The notes beneath the pieces were generated by a model. The model saw nothing but the letters and a program-made list of their open reading frames with translations, did no database searches and was not told the origin of the DNA. Source: Shinella sp. WSJ-2 (GTDB taxonomy: Bacteria > Pseudomonadota > Alphaproteobacteria > Rhizobiales > Rhizobiaceae). From it: a stretch of DNA of 64,000 nucleotides. The DNA is taken from assembly GCF_003432075.1 (NCBI RefSeq), contig NZ_QWBU01000003.1, positions 1 to 64,000 on the forward strand, written 5' to 3'. Positions 46,290-56,745 of the stretch are shown piece by piece; positions within the stretch are counted from its first letter, which is position 1; every line of letters starts with the position of its first letter. The position numbers and the translations under genes are program-made.

Positions 46290-46997
46290 ATGTCCGATCT
46301 GTCCGCCTTCCCCATCACCAAGAAATGGTCCGCCAAGAACCCCGCTATCCTCCAACTCTATTCGCTGCCCACGCCGAACGGCGTGAAGGTGGCGATCGCG
46401 CTGGAAGAGCTCGGCCTTGCCTATGAGCCGCATCGCATCGAGTTCGGGCCTGATGGCGTGAAGTCGCCGGAGTTCATTTCGCTCAACCCGAACGGCCGCA
46501 TTCCGGCGATCATCGATCCCGACGGTCCCGACGGCAAACCGATCGGCCTGTTCGAGTCGGGCGCGATCCTCGTCTATCTCGCAGAAAAGACCGGCAAGCT
46601 GATCCCTGCCGACGCCGCCGGCCGTTATGAGACGCTGGCCTGGGTGATGTTCCAGATGAGTGGCATCGGGCCGATGTTCGGCCAGTTCGGCCATTTCCAC
46701 AAGTTTGCCGCCGATAAGGTCGCCAACAATCCCTATCCCGCCGAGCGTTACCGCGATGAATCGCGGCGCCTGCTCTCCATTCTCGAAGAGCGGCTGAAAG
46801 ATCGGCCGTGGATCATGGGCGACGAGTATACCATCGCCGACATCACGACCTTCCCATGGATCCGCGGTGCCGATATCTTTTATGGCGGCCGCGAAGCGCT
46901 GGGTTATGCTGATTTCCCCCATGTCATGGCCTGGCTGGAGCGCTGCGTCGCCCGTCCGGCGAGCCAGAAGGGCCTCGAAATCCCCGCCAAGGCCTGA
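46290..46997 (+). CDS. Glutathione S-transferase family protein
   Basis: A 235-residue cytosolic protein. The thioredoxin-like N-terminal domain contains LYSLPTPNGVKVAIALEELG and FESGAILVYLAEKTGKLIP (the glutathione ES motif). The C-terminal helical domain has PWIMGDEYTIADITTFPWIR. The arrangement matches the YghU/Ure2p-like group, whose usual roles are glutathione-dependent reduction or conjugation. Preceded by GAGGAG. Confidence 0.9.
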   Translation: MSDLSAFPITKKWSAKNPAILQLYSLPTPNGVKVAIALEELGLAYEPHRIEFGPDGVKSPEFISLNPNGRIPAIIDPDGPDGKPIGLFESGAILVYLAEKTGKLIPADAAGRYETLAWVMFQMSGIGPMFGQFGHFHKFAADKVANNPYPAERYRDESRRLLSILEERLKDRPWIMGDEYTIADITTFPWIRGADIFYGGREALGYADFPHVMAWLERCVARPASQKGLEIPAKA

Positions 46998-47090
46998 CGC
47001 AAACGAGAAATCCGGCGGCGTGGCGGCCATGTTGACGCCACCCGCCGACGCGGGCTACGTCTGGGAAAACAGGCAAGGGACGGAAATATC

Positions 47091-48308
47091 GTGACGGGAA
47101 GACTGGTTGTTGTGGGCGGCGGTCAGGCCGCATTTGCCCTCGTTGCCAAATTGCGTGCGCTGAAGGACGATCGGCCGATCACCATCATAGCCGCCGAAGC
47201 GAGCCATCCCTACCAGCGACCGCCGCTTTCTAAGAAGTACCTGCTCGGCGAGGCCGACCTCTCCCGCCTGATGTTCCGCCCGGAAAACTGGTATCCCGAC
47301 AACAATGTCGACATCCGCCTCTCCACCGAGGTGACGGCGATCGACCGCGATGCCAAGACCGTGACGCTCAGTGATGGCTCGACGCTGCATTACCAGCTCC
47401 TGGCGCTGGCGACCGGCGCGACGCCCCGCCGCCTGCCGTCCGATATCGGCGGCGACCTCGACGGCGTCTTCACCGTGCGCGACTACCGCGATGCCGACCG
47501 GCTCGGCCTGGAAATGCAGGAGGGCCGGCGAGCGCTGGTGATCGGCGGCGGCTATATCGGCCTGGAAGCGGCAGCCGTCGCACGGGGTAGGGGGCTTCAT
47601 GTCACGGTCATCGAGATGGCCGACCGCATCCTTGCCCGCGTCGCGTCGCCGGCGACGGCGACGATTCTCAAGGCGATCCACAATGCCCGTGGCGTCGATG
47701 TGCGCGAAAAAACCGGCCTTGTGCGCCTTCTCGGCGAAAATGGCCGCGTCACCGGCGCGGAGTTGACCGACGGTTTCGTGCTGCCCGTCGATGTCGTCAT
47801 CGCCGGCATCGGTGTGACGGCCAATGACCAGCTTGCCCGCGATGCCGGTCTCGAAGTCACAAACGGCATTGTCGTTAATGTGCATGCCCGCACCTCCGAT
47901 CCCGCGATCTTCGCCATCGGCGACTGCGCCGTGCTGCCTTTCGAGGGTAATCGCGTCCGGCTCGAATCCGTGCAGAACGCCGTGGACCAGGCCGAGGCCG
48001 CCGCCGCCGTCATCGCCGGCGGCGATGCGCCCTATGAGCCAAAGCCGTGGTTCTGGTCGGACCAATATGACGTGAAGCTGCAGATCGCCGGCTTCTGCCT
48101 GGGCTTCGACGATACGTTCGTGCGCCCCGGCCAGCGCGAGGGCAGCGTTTCCGTCTGGTATTTCCGGAATGGCAAGCTCATCGCGGTCGACGCGGTCAAC
48201 GACGCCAAGGCCTATGTGGTCGGCAAGAAGCTGATCGAGATGGGGCGCACGCCGGAACGGGCGGTGCTGGAAGATCCGGCGACGGACCTCAAGACGTTGA
48301 CGCTGTAG
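47091..48308 (+). CDS. FAD-dependent ferredoxin reductase-type oxidoreductase
   Basis: A 405-residue flavoprotein of the NAD(P)H:rubredoxin/ferredoxin reductase group. It has the FAD-binding GGGQAAFALVAKLR near the N-terminus, the NAD(P)H-binding VIGGGYIGLEAAAVARGRG, the AIGDCA motif and the C-terminal reductase domain (YEPKPWFWSDQYDVKLQIAG). The start is the GTG at 47091. The electron acceptor is unknown. Confidence 0.9.
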   Translation: MTGRLVVVGGGQAAFALVAKLRALKDDRPITIIAAEASHPYQRPPLSKKYLLGEADLSRLMFRPENWYPDNNVDIRLSTEVTAIDRDAKTVTLSDGSTLHYQLLALATGATPRRLPSDIGGDLDGVFTVRDYRDADRLGLEMQEGRRALVIGGGYIGLEAAAVARGRGLHVTVIEMADRILARVASPATATILKAIHNARGVDVREKTGLVRLLGENGRVTGAELTDGFVLPVDVVIAGIGVTANDQLARDAGLEVTNGIVVNVHARTSDPAIFAIGDCAVLPFEGNRVRLESVQNAVDQAEAAAAVIAGGDAPYEPKPWFWSDQYDVKLQIAGFCLGFDDTFVRPGQREGSVSVWYFRNGKLIAVDAVNDAKAYVVGKKLIEMGRTPERAVLEDPATDLKTLTL

Positions 48309-48496
48309 GGCTTTCGCCGCTGGCGTGTGGCGCTCGACTGTTATATGCTAGAACAGTTGTATGGTTTTGATATTCGTTAAGTATGATAAAAGGCGAATTC
48401 GCAGGACATCACTCAATACTTTCTGAATTCACTCATTTTTCAGTCTTCTCCGGCTGAGTGGGGCTCTATAGCAGCTCCGACCCGGTGAAATCCCTC

Positions 48497-51295
48497 ATGC
48501 TTCGTATCCTGACCTGCCTGACCGTCGAGCACGACCTGCGGCTCGTGCTGCTTGCGGCGCTGATCTGCTTCCTCTCCTGCTATGTCGCGGTGACGCTGAC
48601 GCGGCGGGCGTTGGTCGCCAAGGGCACGGCGCGTAACCTCTGGCTGGGGGCTGCCGGCACTTCGAGCGGTTTTGGCATCTGGGCCACGCATTTCATCGCC
48701 ATGCTCGCCTATGATCCCGGTGTGGCCATGGGCTTCGACATGGAGCTCACGCTGGTTTCTCTCGGTGTCGCCATCGTCATCACGACGATCGGCCTTGCCA
48801 TTGTCACATATGTGAGCGGTCGCAGCGCCATCGTGGCCGGCGGCCTGCTGCTGGCGGCCGGCATCAGTTCCATGCATTACATTGGCATGTCGGCTGTGGA
48901 GCTGCCGGGTGTGCTTGCTTGGGATATGCCCTATGTCGTGGCCTCGCTCGTCTGCGCCGGGTTGTTTGGTGTGCTCGCCCTGATGTTCTGTATTCGCCCG
49001 CAACACAGTGCGCGCGATCGGGCGGTGGCGACGGGCCTGATGGCGCTCGGCGTCGTCTCTCTGCATTTCACAGCCATGGCCGCCGTTCGCGTCGAGCCGG
49101 GTCTGATGCCGGTCAGCGACGATACGATGCTGTCGACGAGCCTCATGGTGCCGCTGATTGCGGTCGTCGCCTTCTCGCTGCTTTTCACCGGCCTGACGGC
49201 CGCCGTTTTCGCCCGTCAGGCGGAGCTCGCGGCGAATGAAAGCACGCGCCAGTTCGCCATGCTTGTACAGGGCGTCAAGGACTATGCCATCTATATGCTC
49301 GATCCCGACGGCCGCGTTGCCAACTGGAACGAGGGGGCCGAACGCAACAAGGGCTACAAGGCGCACGAGATTGTCGGCCGGCATTTTTCGCAATTCTACA
49401 GCGCGGATGATCTTGCCGATGGTTTGCCGGACCGGGCGTTGCGCATCGCGCGCGAAGAGGGAAAATACGAAAGCGAAGGCTGGCGTTACCGCAAGGACGG
49501 CTCGCGTTTCTGGGCCCATGTCGTGCTCGATGCCATCTTTGATGCCAGCGGCGTGCTTATGGGCTATGCCAAGATCACCAAGGACGTGACGAAGGAAAAG
49601 GTCAATGCCGACCGGCTCGCCGAAGTCACCAAGAACCTCGACCTTGCACTCGAAAACATGTCGCAGGGCCTTTGCCTGTTCGACAAGGACGAACGCCTGC
49701 TGATCGCCAACAAGCGCTACAGCGAAATCTTCGGCTTTCCGGAAGGCCGAATCCAGCCGGGCATGACGCTGCGCGAGATCGTCGATCGGGGTGTGGCCGA
49801 CGTCTTCGTCGATCCTGACATCTGGAAGCCGCGGGCGCGCGACATGTATGCGCGCCGCCGTGCCGCCATCCAGGCCAATGACGGTGGCGCGATCGTCGAG
49901 AAGCTCTCCAACGGCGCGTCGGTGCAGCTGCGGTATCGCACGCTGCCGGATGGTGCCTGGGTTGCGACTTACGAGGACATTTCCGAGCGCTTGCGCTCGG
50001 AGGAGCAGATCTCCTTCCTCGCCCGCCATGACAGCCTGACCGGCCTGCCGAACCGTGCGAGCTTCAACACCAGCCTTGAGGCCGATCTGGTCTCCGCGCG
50101 CCGCTCGGGTGGTCTCGTCGCAGCCGTCGGCATCGACCTCGATAAGTTCAAGGAAATCAATGATACGCGTGGCCATGCCGCAGGCGATGAGGTTTTGACC
50201 ACGCTCGCCCGGCGCATGCAGGCCTGCCTGGAGGCCGACGAAACCGTTGCCCGCTTCGGTGGCGACGAGTTTGCCGCTTCCAAGCGCTTCGAGGACATGG
50301 CCGACCTCACCGACTTCCTCCAGCGCCTCGAAACCTGCCTCAATGACGAAATCCGCATCGACGGCTATGACATCAAGCCCGGCGCTAGCCTTGGCGTTGC
50401 CATCTATCCCCACGACGCAGATACGGTCGAAGCGCTGCTCAACAATGCCGACCTTGCAATGTACCGCGCCAAGGATGCGCTGACCGAGACGGTCTGCTTC
50501 TACGAGGTCTCGATGGACGAGGCCGCCCGCAGCCGTCGCCTGATCGCCAATGATCTATGGCAGGCCGTCGAACGCAAGGAGCTGCAGCTGCATTATCAGG
50601 TGCAGAAGGCCGTTACCTCTGGCGAGACCATCGGCTACGAGGTGCTGTTGCGCTGGCACCATCCGGTGCGCGGCACGATCCCGCCGTCCGAATTCATTCC
50701 GATTGCCGAAGAGTGCGGCGCCATCCTGCCGATCGGCGAATGGGTGCTGCGCGAAGCCTGCCGCGAGGCCGCGACCTGGGACAACGAGCACAAGATCGCT
50801 GTCAATCTCTCGCCCGTCCAGCTCGGTAATGCCGATGTCGCCGATCTCGTGCATCGGGTGCTGTTGGAAACCGGTCTCAGCCCGCGTCGGCTGGAGCTCG
50901 AAATCACGGAATCGACGATCATCGGCGACAAGGAGCGGGCCCTGAATACGCTGCGCCGCATCAAGGCCTTTGGCGTCACGATCGCCATCGACGATTTCGG
51001 CACGGGCTATTCGTCGCTCGAAACGCTGCGCGCTTTCCCCTTCGACAAGATCAAGCTCGATCGCAGCTTCATGAGCGAGGTGGAGGCAAGCCCGGAGGCG
51101 AAAGCCATTATCCGCGCCATCCTGGCGCTCGGCCAGTCGCTGCGCGTACCGGTTCTGGCCGAGGGTGTGGAGACCCGCAGCCAGCTCGATATCCTTCTCG
51201 ACGAAGGCTGTGACGAGGCACAAGGCTATTTCCTGGGGCGTCCGGTGCCTGTGGAACGCATCCGCGTCGACACGGAGAAGAACCAGGCGGCGTAA
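48497..51295 (+). CDS. MHYT-PAS-GGDEF-EAL c-di-GMP protein
   Basis: A 932-residue membrane protein that may make and break c-di-GMP. The N-terminal MHYT domain has three metal-site motifs in seven helices (THFIAM, MHYIGM, LHFTAM), suggesting gas or redox sensing. Two PAS domains follow (AIYMLDPDGRVANWNEGAE, then MSQGLCLFDKDERLLIANK). The GGDEF domain has an intact VARFGGDEFAAS. The EAL domain reads EVLLRW at its signature (EVL for EAL) and has LEITESTIIGD and DDFGTGYSSLETLRAF, so it looks catalytically plausible. The ATG at 48497 is preferred; a GTG 39 bp upstream is possible. Confidence 0.9.
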   Translation: MLRILTCLTVEHDLRLVLLAALICFLSCYVAVTLTRRALVAKGTARNLWLGAAGTSSGFGIWATHFIAMLAYDPGVAMGFDMELTLVSLGVAIVITTIGLAIVTYVSGRSAIVAGGLLLAAGISSMHYIGMSAVELPGVLAWDMPYVVASLVCAGLFGVLALMFCIRPQHSARDRAVATGLMALGVVSLHFTAMAAVRVEPGLMPVSDDTMLSTSLMVPLIAVVAFSLLFTGLTAAVFARQAELAANESTRQFAMLVQGVKDYAIYMLDPDGRVANWNEGAERNKGYKAHEIVGRHFSQFYSADDLADGLPDRALRIAREEGKYESEGWRYRKDGSRFWAHVVLDAIFDASGVLMGYAKITKDVTKEKVNADRLAEVTKNLDLALENMSQGLCLFDKDERLLIANKRYSEIFGFPEGRIQPGMTLREIVDRGVADVFVDPDIWKPRARDMYARRRAAIQANDGGAIVEKLSNGASVQLRYRTLPDGAWVATYEDISERLRSEEQISFLARHDSLTGLPNRASFNTSLEADLVSARRSGGLVAAVGIDLDKFKEINDTRGHAAGDEVLTTLARRMQACLEADETVARFGGDEFAASKRFEDMADLTDFLQRLETCLNDEIRIDGYDIKPGASLGVAIYPHDADTVEALLNNADLAMYRAKDALTETVCFYEVSMDEAARSRRLIANDLWQAVERKELQLHYQVQKAVTSGETIGYEVLLRWHHPVRGTIPPSEFIPIAEECGAILPIGEWVLREACREAATWDNEHKIAVNLSPVQLGNADVADLVHRVLLETGLSPRRLELEITESTIIGDKERALNTLRRIKAFGVTIAIDDFGTGYSSLETLRAFPFDKIKLDRSFMSEVEASPEAKAIIRAILALGQSLRVPVLAEGVETRSQLDILLDEGCDEAQGYFLGRPVPVERIRVDTEKNQAA

Positions 51296-51304
51296 AGCCG
51301 CCTT

Positions 51305-51751
51305 CTACTGCCGCTTGAAGCGCCGTCCGACGAGATCGATCTGGAAGCGCGGGAAGATGAAGACGCCGATGATCGTACCGGCATATTTCTCCTCGAGACC
51401 CGTCGATTCCCCGACGCAGAAGACCGGCTGGCGCGGCGCGCCGTCGAGGTGAACCGTCGTGGAAAAACAGAACGAGGACGAAGAGGTTGCCGCCTGCTCG
51501 AACAGTTCCAGCACACGGGTACGGTCCAGCGGCTCGTAGCAGCGGATGAGATTGAGCAGCCCGCAAGTGCGCTGCGTCAGGCCATGGGCCTGCGTCGCCT
51601 TCTCGCCAAGCGTGAACAGGCCGTTGGAAAGGTCGCCGGTCCAACGCTCCGTCACGCAGTATTGCGTCAACAGCTCATTGTCCGTCTCATCGAGCTCCAT
51701 CGAACCCGGAAGAAAGGGTGCCGAGAGATCAGTCTTGATTATTTTGAACAC
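51305..51751 (-). CDS. PAS-like protein, paralog of 41454-41957
   Basis: A 148-residue soluble protein that shares its core with the protein at 41454-41957 (LFTLGEKATQAHGLTQRTCG, LLNLIRCYEPLDRTRVLELF, EQAATSSSSFCFSTTVHLDG, PVFCVGES). It lacks an output domain. Its stop is 9 bp from that of the convergent MHYT-GGDEF-EAL gene. PAS-like assignment is tentative. Confidence 0.6.
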   Translation of the reverse strand: MFKIIKTDLSAPFLPGSMELDETDNELLTQYCVTERWTGDLSNGLFTLGEKATQAHGLTQRTCGLLNLIRCYEPLDRTRVLELFEQAATSSSSFCFSTTVHLDGAPRQPVFCVGESTGLEEKYAGTIIGVFIFPRFQIDLVGRRFKRQ

Positions 51752-52175
51752 CTACGACCTCAGGCAGTTGCTCGAATTTGACCATCACGTCGCGGCTCTG
51801 AGGCACGCAACATGCTAAAAAGCAGTGCCGGCTGACCTCCTCGAAGTCTGCCGCCCCCACTTTCTTATGAACTGAACTGCATCCGGCTCCGTCTGTGCAT
51901 GCGGATCGGACGTACGCGAGAAAACCACCGCTGCCTCTCCATTCAGGTCGCCGGCGGTTTCTATCAAAATCGTTCGGGATGTCTGGCTACACGATCAGCG
52001 GCAAGAATGATGCCGTTCCCCAGCGCCTGAACCCCTTGTGAATCTTTAAAGTTCACTTGGAGCGTCTTTATAGTTGGTTTTTTGATACCATCAACGGCTT
52101 TTTGATAATTATTGTACAAATGGTCAAAATCTTTTTTCCGGAAACGATACAGTCACCGGGGAACCATACAAATGA

Positions 52176-52201
52176 AAAGGGCGGCCCGAAGACCGCCCTT
52201 T
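52176..52201 (-). terminator. Terminator hairpin, probably for groESL
   Basis: AAAGGGCGG (52176-52184) pairs with CCGCCCTTT (52193-52201). On the minus strand TTTTC follows the stem. It lies about 145 bp beyond the groEL stop. Confidence 0.6.
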
Positions 52202-52245
52202 CCGAAACTGAACCGGATGGCTCAGATATAAGACCCGAAGGTCTT

Positions 52246-52264
52246 ACATCATGTCCACGCCGCC
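52246..52264 (-). repeat. Vestigial copy of the groEL 3' end
   Basis: ACATCATGTCCACGCCGCC here matches 52348-52366 (the groEL end) at 18 of 19 positions. On the minus strand it reads G-G-V-D-M-M-stop, like the GroEL GGMDMM tail. It looks like the remainder of a duplicated groEL end. Confidence 0.55.
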
Positions 52265-52265
52265 A

Positions 52266-52290
52266 GTTCAGCGCGCTTGGCGCGCTGAAC
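52266..52290. repeat. Perfect stem-loop
   Basis: GTTCAGCGCGC (52266-52276) pairs with GCGCGCTGAAC (52280-52290), loop TTG. It lies between groEL and its likely terminator. Confidence 0.6.
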
Positions 52291-52345
52291 CGACTTTAGT
52301 GCATGGGCGAAGCTTGATGGTCACGCTGCGATAGGCTTGCGCCTA

Positions 52346-54028
<1,683 letters not shown>

Positions 54029-54039
54029 TTATCGGCAGG

Positions 54040-54336
54040 TCAGCCGATGACGCCCATGATGTCGGCTTCCTTCATGATCAGAAGGTCTTCGCCGTCGAGC
54101 TTGACTTCGGTGCCCGACCACTTGCCGAACAGGACGCGGTCGCCAACCTTGACGTCGAGAGCAACGATTGCGCCCTTGTCGTCACGGGTGCCGGTGCCGA
54201 CGGCGACGATTTCGCCTTCCTGGGGCTTTTCCTTGGCGGTGTCCGGAATGATGATCCCGCCCTTGGTCTTTGCTTCGGATTCAACGCGACGAACGACGAC
54301 GCGGTCGTGAAGCGGGCGGAAGGTGGTGCTTGCCAT
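54040..54336 (-). CDS. groES: Co-chaperonin GroES (Hsp10)
   Basis: GroES caps the GroEL chamber. The 98-residue protein has [20 protein letters not shown], the mobile loop [18 protein letters not shown] and the roof region [20 protein letters not shown]. First gene of groESL, directly downstream of a CIRCE element at 54394-54420, so heat induction via HrcA is expected. Confidence 0.98.
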   Translation of the reverse strand: MASTTFRPLHDRVVVRRVESEAKTKGGIIIPDTAKEKPQEGEIVAVGTGTRDDKGAIVALDVKVGDRVLFGKWSGTEVKLDGEDLLIMKEADIMGVIG

Positions 54337-54393
54337 TGTCTAATCCCTCGATCGAATGACATTGCGGATCCCTGATGGATCCGATGATTAATG

Positions 54394-54420
54394 TTAGCAC
54401 TCACCGTTTAGGAGTGCTAG
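54394..54420 (-). promoter_or_regulatory. CIRCE operator (HrcA-binding)
   Basis: TTAGCACTC-N9-GAGTGCTAG matches the CIRCE consensus (TTAGCACTC-N9-GAGTGCTAA) at all but the last base. It lies 58 bp upstream of groES. HrcA represses groESL at this site under non-stress conditions in most alphaproteobacteria that have it. Confidence 0.93.
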
Positions 54421-54426
54421 CGGCCT

Positions 54427-54457
54427 TCAAGTAGGCGCCGCCGTTGTATGAGTCAAG
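54427..54457 (-). promoter_or_regulatory. Candidate groESL promoter
   Basis: On the minus strand CTTGACT (54457-54451) is followed after about 17 bases by CCTACTTGA, immediately upstream of CIRCE. The -35 fits both sigma-70 and RpoH consensus; the -10 is weak and more RpoH-like. Confidence 0.4.
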
Positions 54458-54654
54458 AACGCCGCTCTCAAATTATTTTGCCTGCGATGGTTACCGCGGC
54501 CGGGCAGATGGGGGTGGTGTCGCACGCCATCAAGTCAATTGCGTGAATCTCCGTCTCTTTCCCTGTGGGCAGGGCAAAATTGCGGGAAGAGGCTTGTTTT
54601 CTTTGCCCCGCTTTGCAATGTCAGCCGGGCTCCGACTTCGACACGGGAATTCTG

Positions 54655-55503
54655 ATGGCTGAACGCATCCAATCCTTCCGCGACATTGCCGCGCAATACG
54701 ACGTGGTGCTCTGCGACGTGTGGGGCGTGCTGCACAACGGCGTGGAGGCTTTCTCCTACGCCACCGAAGCGCTCGCAGAAGCCCGCAAGGCGGGGCTTAC
54801 GGTCGTGCTCATCACCAATTCGCCGCGCCCGCATCCGGGCGTGAAGGTGCAGATCCGCGGACTTGGCGTCACGGACGATGCCTATGACCGCATCGTCACC
54901 TCGGGCGACGTCACGCGCGCGCTGATCGCCGAGGGACCGAAGAAGATCTATTTCATCGGTGCGGAAAAGGACCTGCCGCTGCTCGATGGTCTCGGCGTCG
55001 AACCCGTTGGTCTTGATGAGGCCGGCATCGTCGTCTGTGCGGGCTTGCGCGAGGACGAGACGGAAACAGTCGAGGACTACCGCGACGAGCTAACGGCGCT
55101 TGCGGCGCGCAAGCTGCCTTTCATCTGCGCAAACCCTGACCTCGTCGTCGAGCGTGGCCACAAGCTCATTCCCTGCGCCGGCGCGCTGGCGAAATTTTAT
55201 GAGGAACTGGGCTGCACGACGCAGATCGCCGGCAAGCCGCATCGCCCGATCTATGAGAAGTCGCTTTCCGAGGCGCGCGACGTGCGGGGTGCCTTCGATC
55301 TCGGCCGTGTCATCGCCGTTGGCGACGGCATGCCGACCGACGTGCGCGGCGCGGAAGCCTATGGCCTCGACGTGCTCTATATTTCGGGCGGCATTCACGC
55401 CCAGCATTATGTGGAAGCCGGCCGCACCGACGAGGCCAAGCTCGCCGCCTTCCTCGCCCAGGAAAACACCCACCCGAAATGGTGGATGCCCCGCCTTCAG
55501 TGA
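54655..55503 (+). CDS. HAD-superfamily hydrolase, class IIA (TIGR01459)
   Basis: A 282-residue phosphatase. The nucleophile motif is VVLCDVWGVLHNGVEAF and the Thr/Ser motif is LITNSPRPHPG; AVGDGMPTDVRGAEAYGLDV is motif IV. The class IIA cap lies between. This subgroup is common in alphaproteobacteria and its substrate is not established. ATG at 54655 (MAERIQSF) is the family-like start. It lies 19 bp upstream of ribF. Confidence 0.88.
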   Translation: MAERIQSFRDIAAQYDVVLCDVWGVLHNGVEAFSYATEALAEARKAGLTVVLITNSPRPHPGVKVQIRGLGVTDDAYDRIVTSGDVTRALIAEGPKKIYFIGAEKDLPLLDGLGVEPVGLDEAGIVVCAGLREDETETVEDYRDELTALAARKLPFICANPDLVVERGHKLIPCAGALAKFYEELGCTTQIAGKPHRPIYEKSLSEARDVRGAFDLGRVIAVGDGMPTDVRGAEAYGLDVLYISGGIHAQHYVEAGRTDEAKLAAFLAQENTHPKWWMPRLQ

Positions 55504-55522
55504 CGGGACGGAGACGGTCGTC

Positions 55523-56503
55523 ATGACGGTATTTCACAGGAACGAAACCCGACAGCCGCTGCCCGAGCATCTGCGCGGCGGCGTCATCGCCATCGGCAAT
55601 TTCGACGGCGTGCATCGCGGCCATCAGGCGGTCTTGCAGCGGGCGCTGGAGATCGCCAAAGAGCGCGGCATCCCGGCGCTGGTCCTGACCTTCGAGCCGC
55701 ATCCGCGCACCGTCTTCCGCCCGGATACACCCGTCTTCCGCCTGACGCCTGCGCCGCTCAAGGCGCGTCTCCTCGAAGGCATGGGCTTTTCGGCCGTCAT
55801 TGAATATCCCTTCGACCGCTCCTTTTCCGAAATCTCGGCGCATGATTTCATCCGCACCGTCCTGATGGACTGGCTGCATGCGTCCGAAGTCGTGACCGGT
55901 TTCGATTTCCATTTCGGCAAGGGCAGGGAAGGTGGCCCGGCCTTCCTGATGGCCGCCGGTCAGGACAACGGTTTCGGCGTGACGCTGGTCGATGCCTTCC
56001 GCGACGAGAACGCCTCGGTCATCTCCTCCAGCTTCATCCGCAAGCTGCTCGGCGAGGGCGCGGTGGCCGAAGCGGCCGGCCTGCTCGGCTATCACTACAC
56101 GGTCGAGGCCGAGGTCGTCGGCGGCCAACAGCTCGGCCGCACGCTGGGTTTCCCCACCGCCAATATGCAGCTTCCGCCGGAGGTGGAGCTGCGCAACGGC
56201 ATCTACGCCGTCCGCTTCCGCCGTCCCGACGGCAGCCTGCATGACGGCGTCGCCAGCTACGGCCGGCGTCCGACGGTGACCTCGAACGGCGCCCCGCTGC
56301 TGGAAACCTTCCTGTTCGACTTCACCGGTGATCTCTACGGCGAAGTCTCCGCCGTCTCCTTCTTCGGCCATCTGCGCGACGAACTGAAATTCGACGGCCT
56401 CGATGCGCTGGTGGTGCAGATGAAGCGCGACGAGGAGGAGGCGCGGGCGCTCCTCGCAGGCGTCAAGCCGCTCGGGGTCATCGACCAGCGGCTCTGTTTC
56501 TGA
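55523..56503 (+). CDS. ribF: Bifunctional riboflavin kinase/FAD synthetase
   Basis: RibF phosphorylates riboflavin to FMN and adenylylates it to FAD. The 326-residue protein has the nucleotidyltransferase motif IAIGNFDGVHRGHQAVLQRA, the SSSFIRKLLGEG segment and the C-terminal flavokinase region GRTLGFPTANMQLPPE. The ATG at 55523 (MTVFHRNETRQPL) follows GGACGGAGA. It is in line with the HAD gene and precedes ileS. Confidence 0.94.
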   Translation: MTVFHRNETRQPLPEHLRGGVIAIGNFDGVHRGHQAVLQRALEIAKERGIPALVLTFEPHPRTVFRPDTPVFRLTPAPLKARLLEGMGFSAVIEYPFDRSFSEISAHDFIRTVLMDWLHASEVVTGFDFHFGKGREGGPAFLMAAGQDNGFGVTLVDAFRDENASVISSSFIRKLLGEGAVAEAAGLLGYHYTVEAEVVGGQQLGRTLGFPTANMQLPPEVELRNGIYAVRFRRPDGSLHDGVASYGRRPTVTSNGAPLLETFLFDFTGDLYGEVSAVSFFGHLRDELKFDGLDALVVQMKRDEEEARALLAGVKPLGVIDQRLCF

Positions 56504-56658
56504 CGGGAACCACGGCTTTCCGGCTTGCCCCGTCTTTTCAAAGCAATGAAAACGCCGTAAGACCGCGCGCATGATGCTCCACCGGCTGACCATCGATCTG
56601 CGAATTAGTGGCCCGGCCTTCCGCGCGCTCTGAGCGAGGCCGGAAGGTCCGGGATTTC

Positions 56659-56677
56659 GGGCGTTTCGAAAACGCCC
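56659..56677 (+). terminator. Hairpin in the ribF-ileS gap
   Basis: GGGCGTTT (56659-56666) pairs with AAACGCCC (56670-56677), tight loop CGA. Without a T-run it may be a leader stem-loop of ileS rather than a terminator. Confidence 0.35.
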
Positions 56678-56745
56678 CCGCCGTCAGTACCTGACATTCT
56701 CCCCGCATGCGCACAATGCGCGCGAAAAAGACGATAGCCATATCC

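Larger units (their letters stand above)
51752..52345. other. Large intergenic region downstream of groEL
   Basis: Nearly 600 bp without a supportable gene. Positions 52060-52140 are A/T-rich with a repeated TTTTTTGATA/CTTTTTGATA string. A terminator hairpin lies at 52176-52201, a short copy of the groEL 3' end at 52246-52264, and a perfect stem-loop at 52266-52290. A hydrophobic frame starting from a TTG near 52057 is not convincing. Confidence 0.5.

Noticed and set aside
52057..52299. Possible small membrane protein
   Set aside because: The frame starts with TTG without a ribosome site, only its first 30 residues are hydrophobic and it runs through the terminator hairpin.
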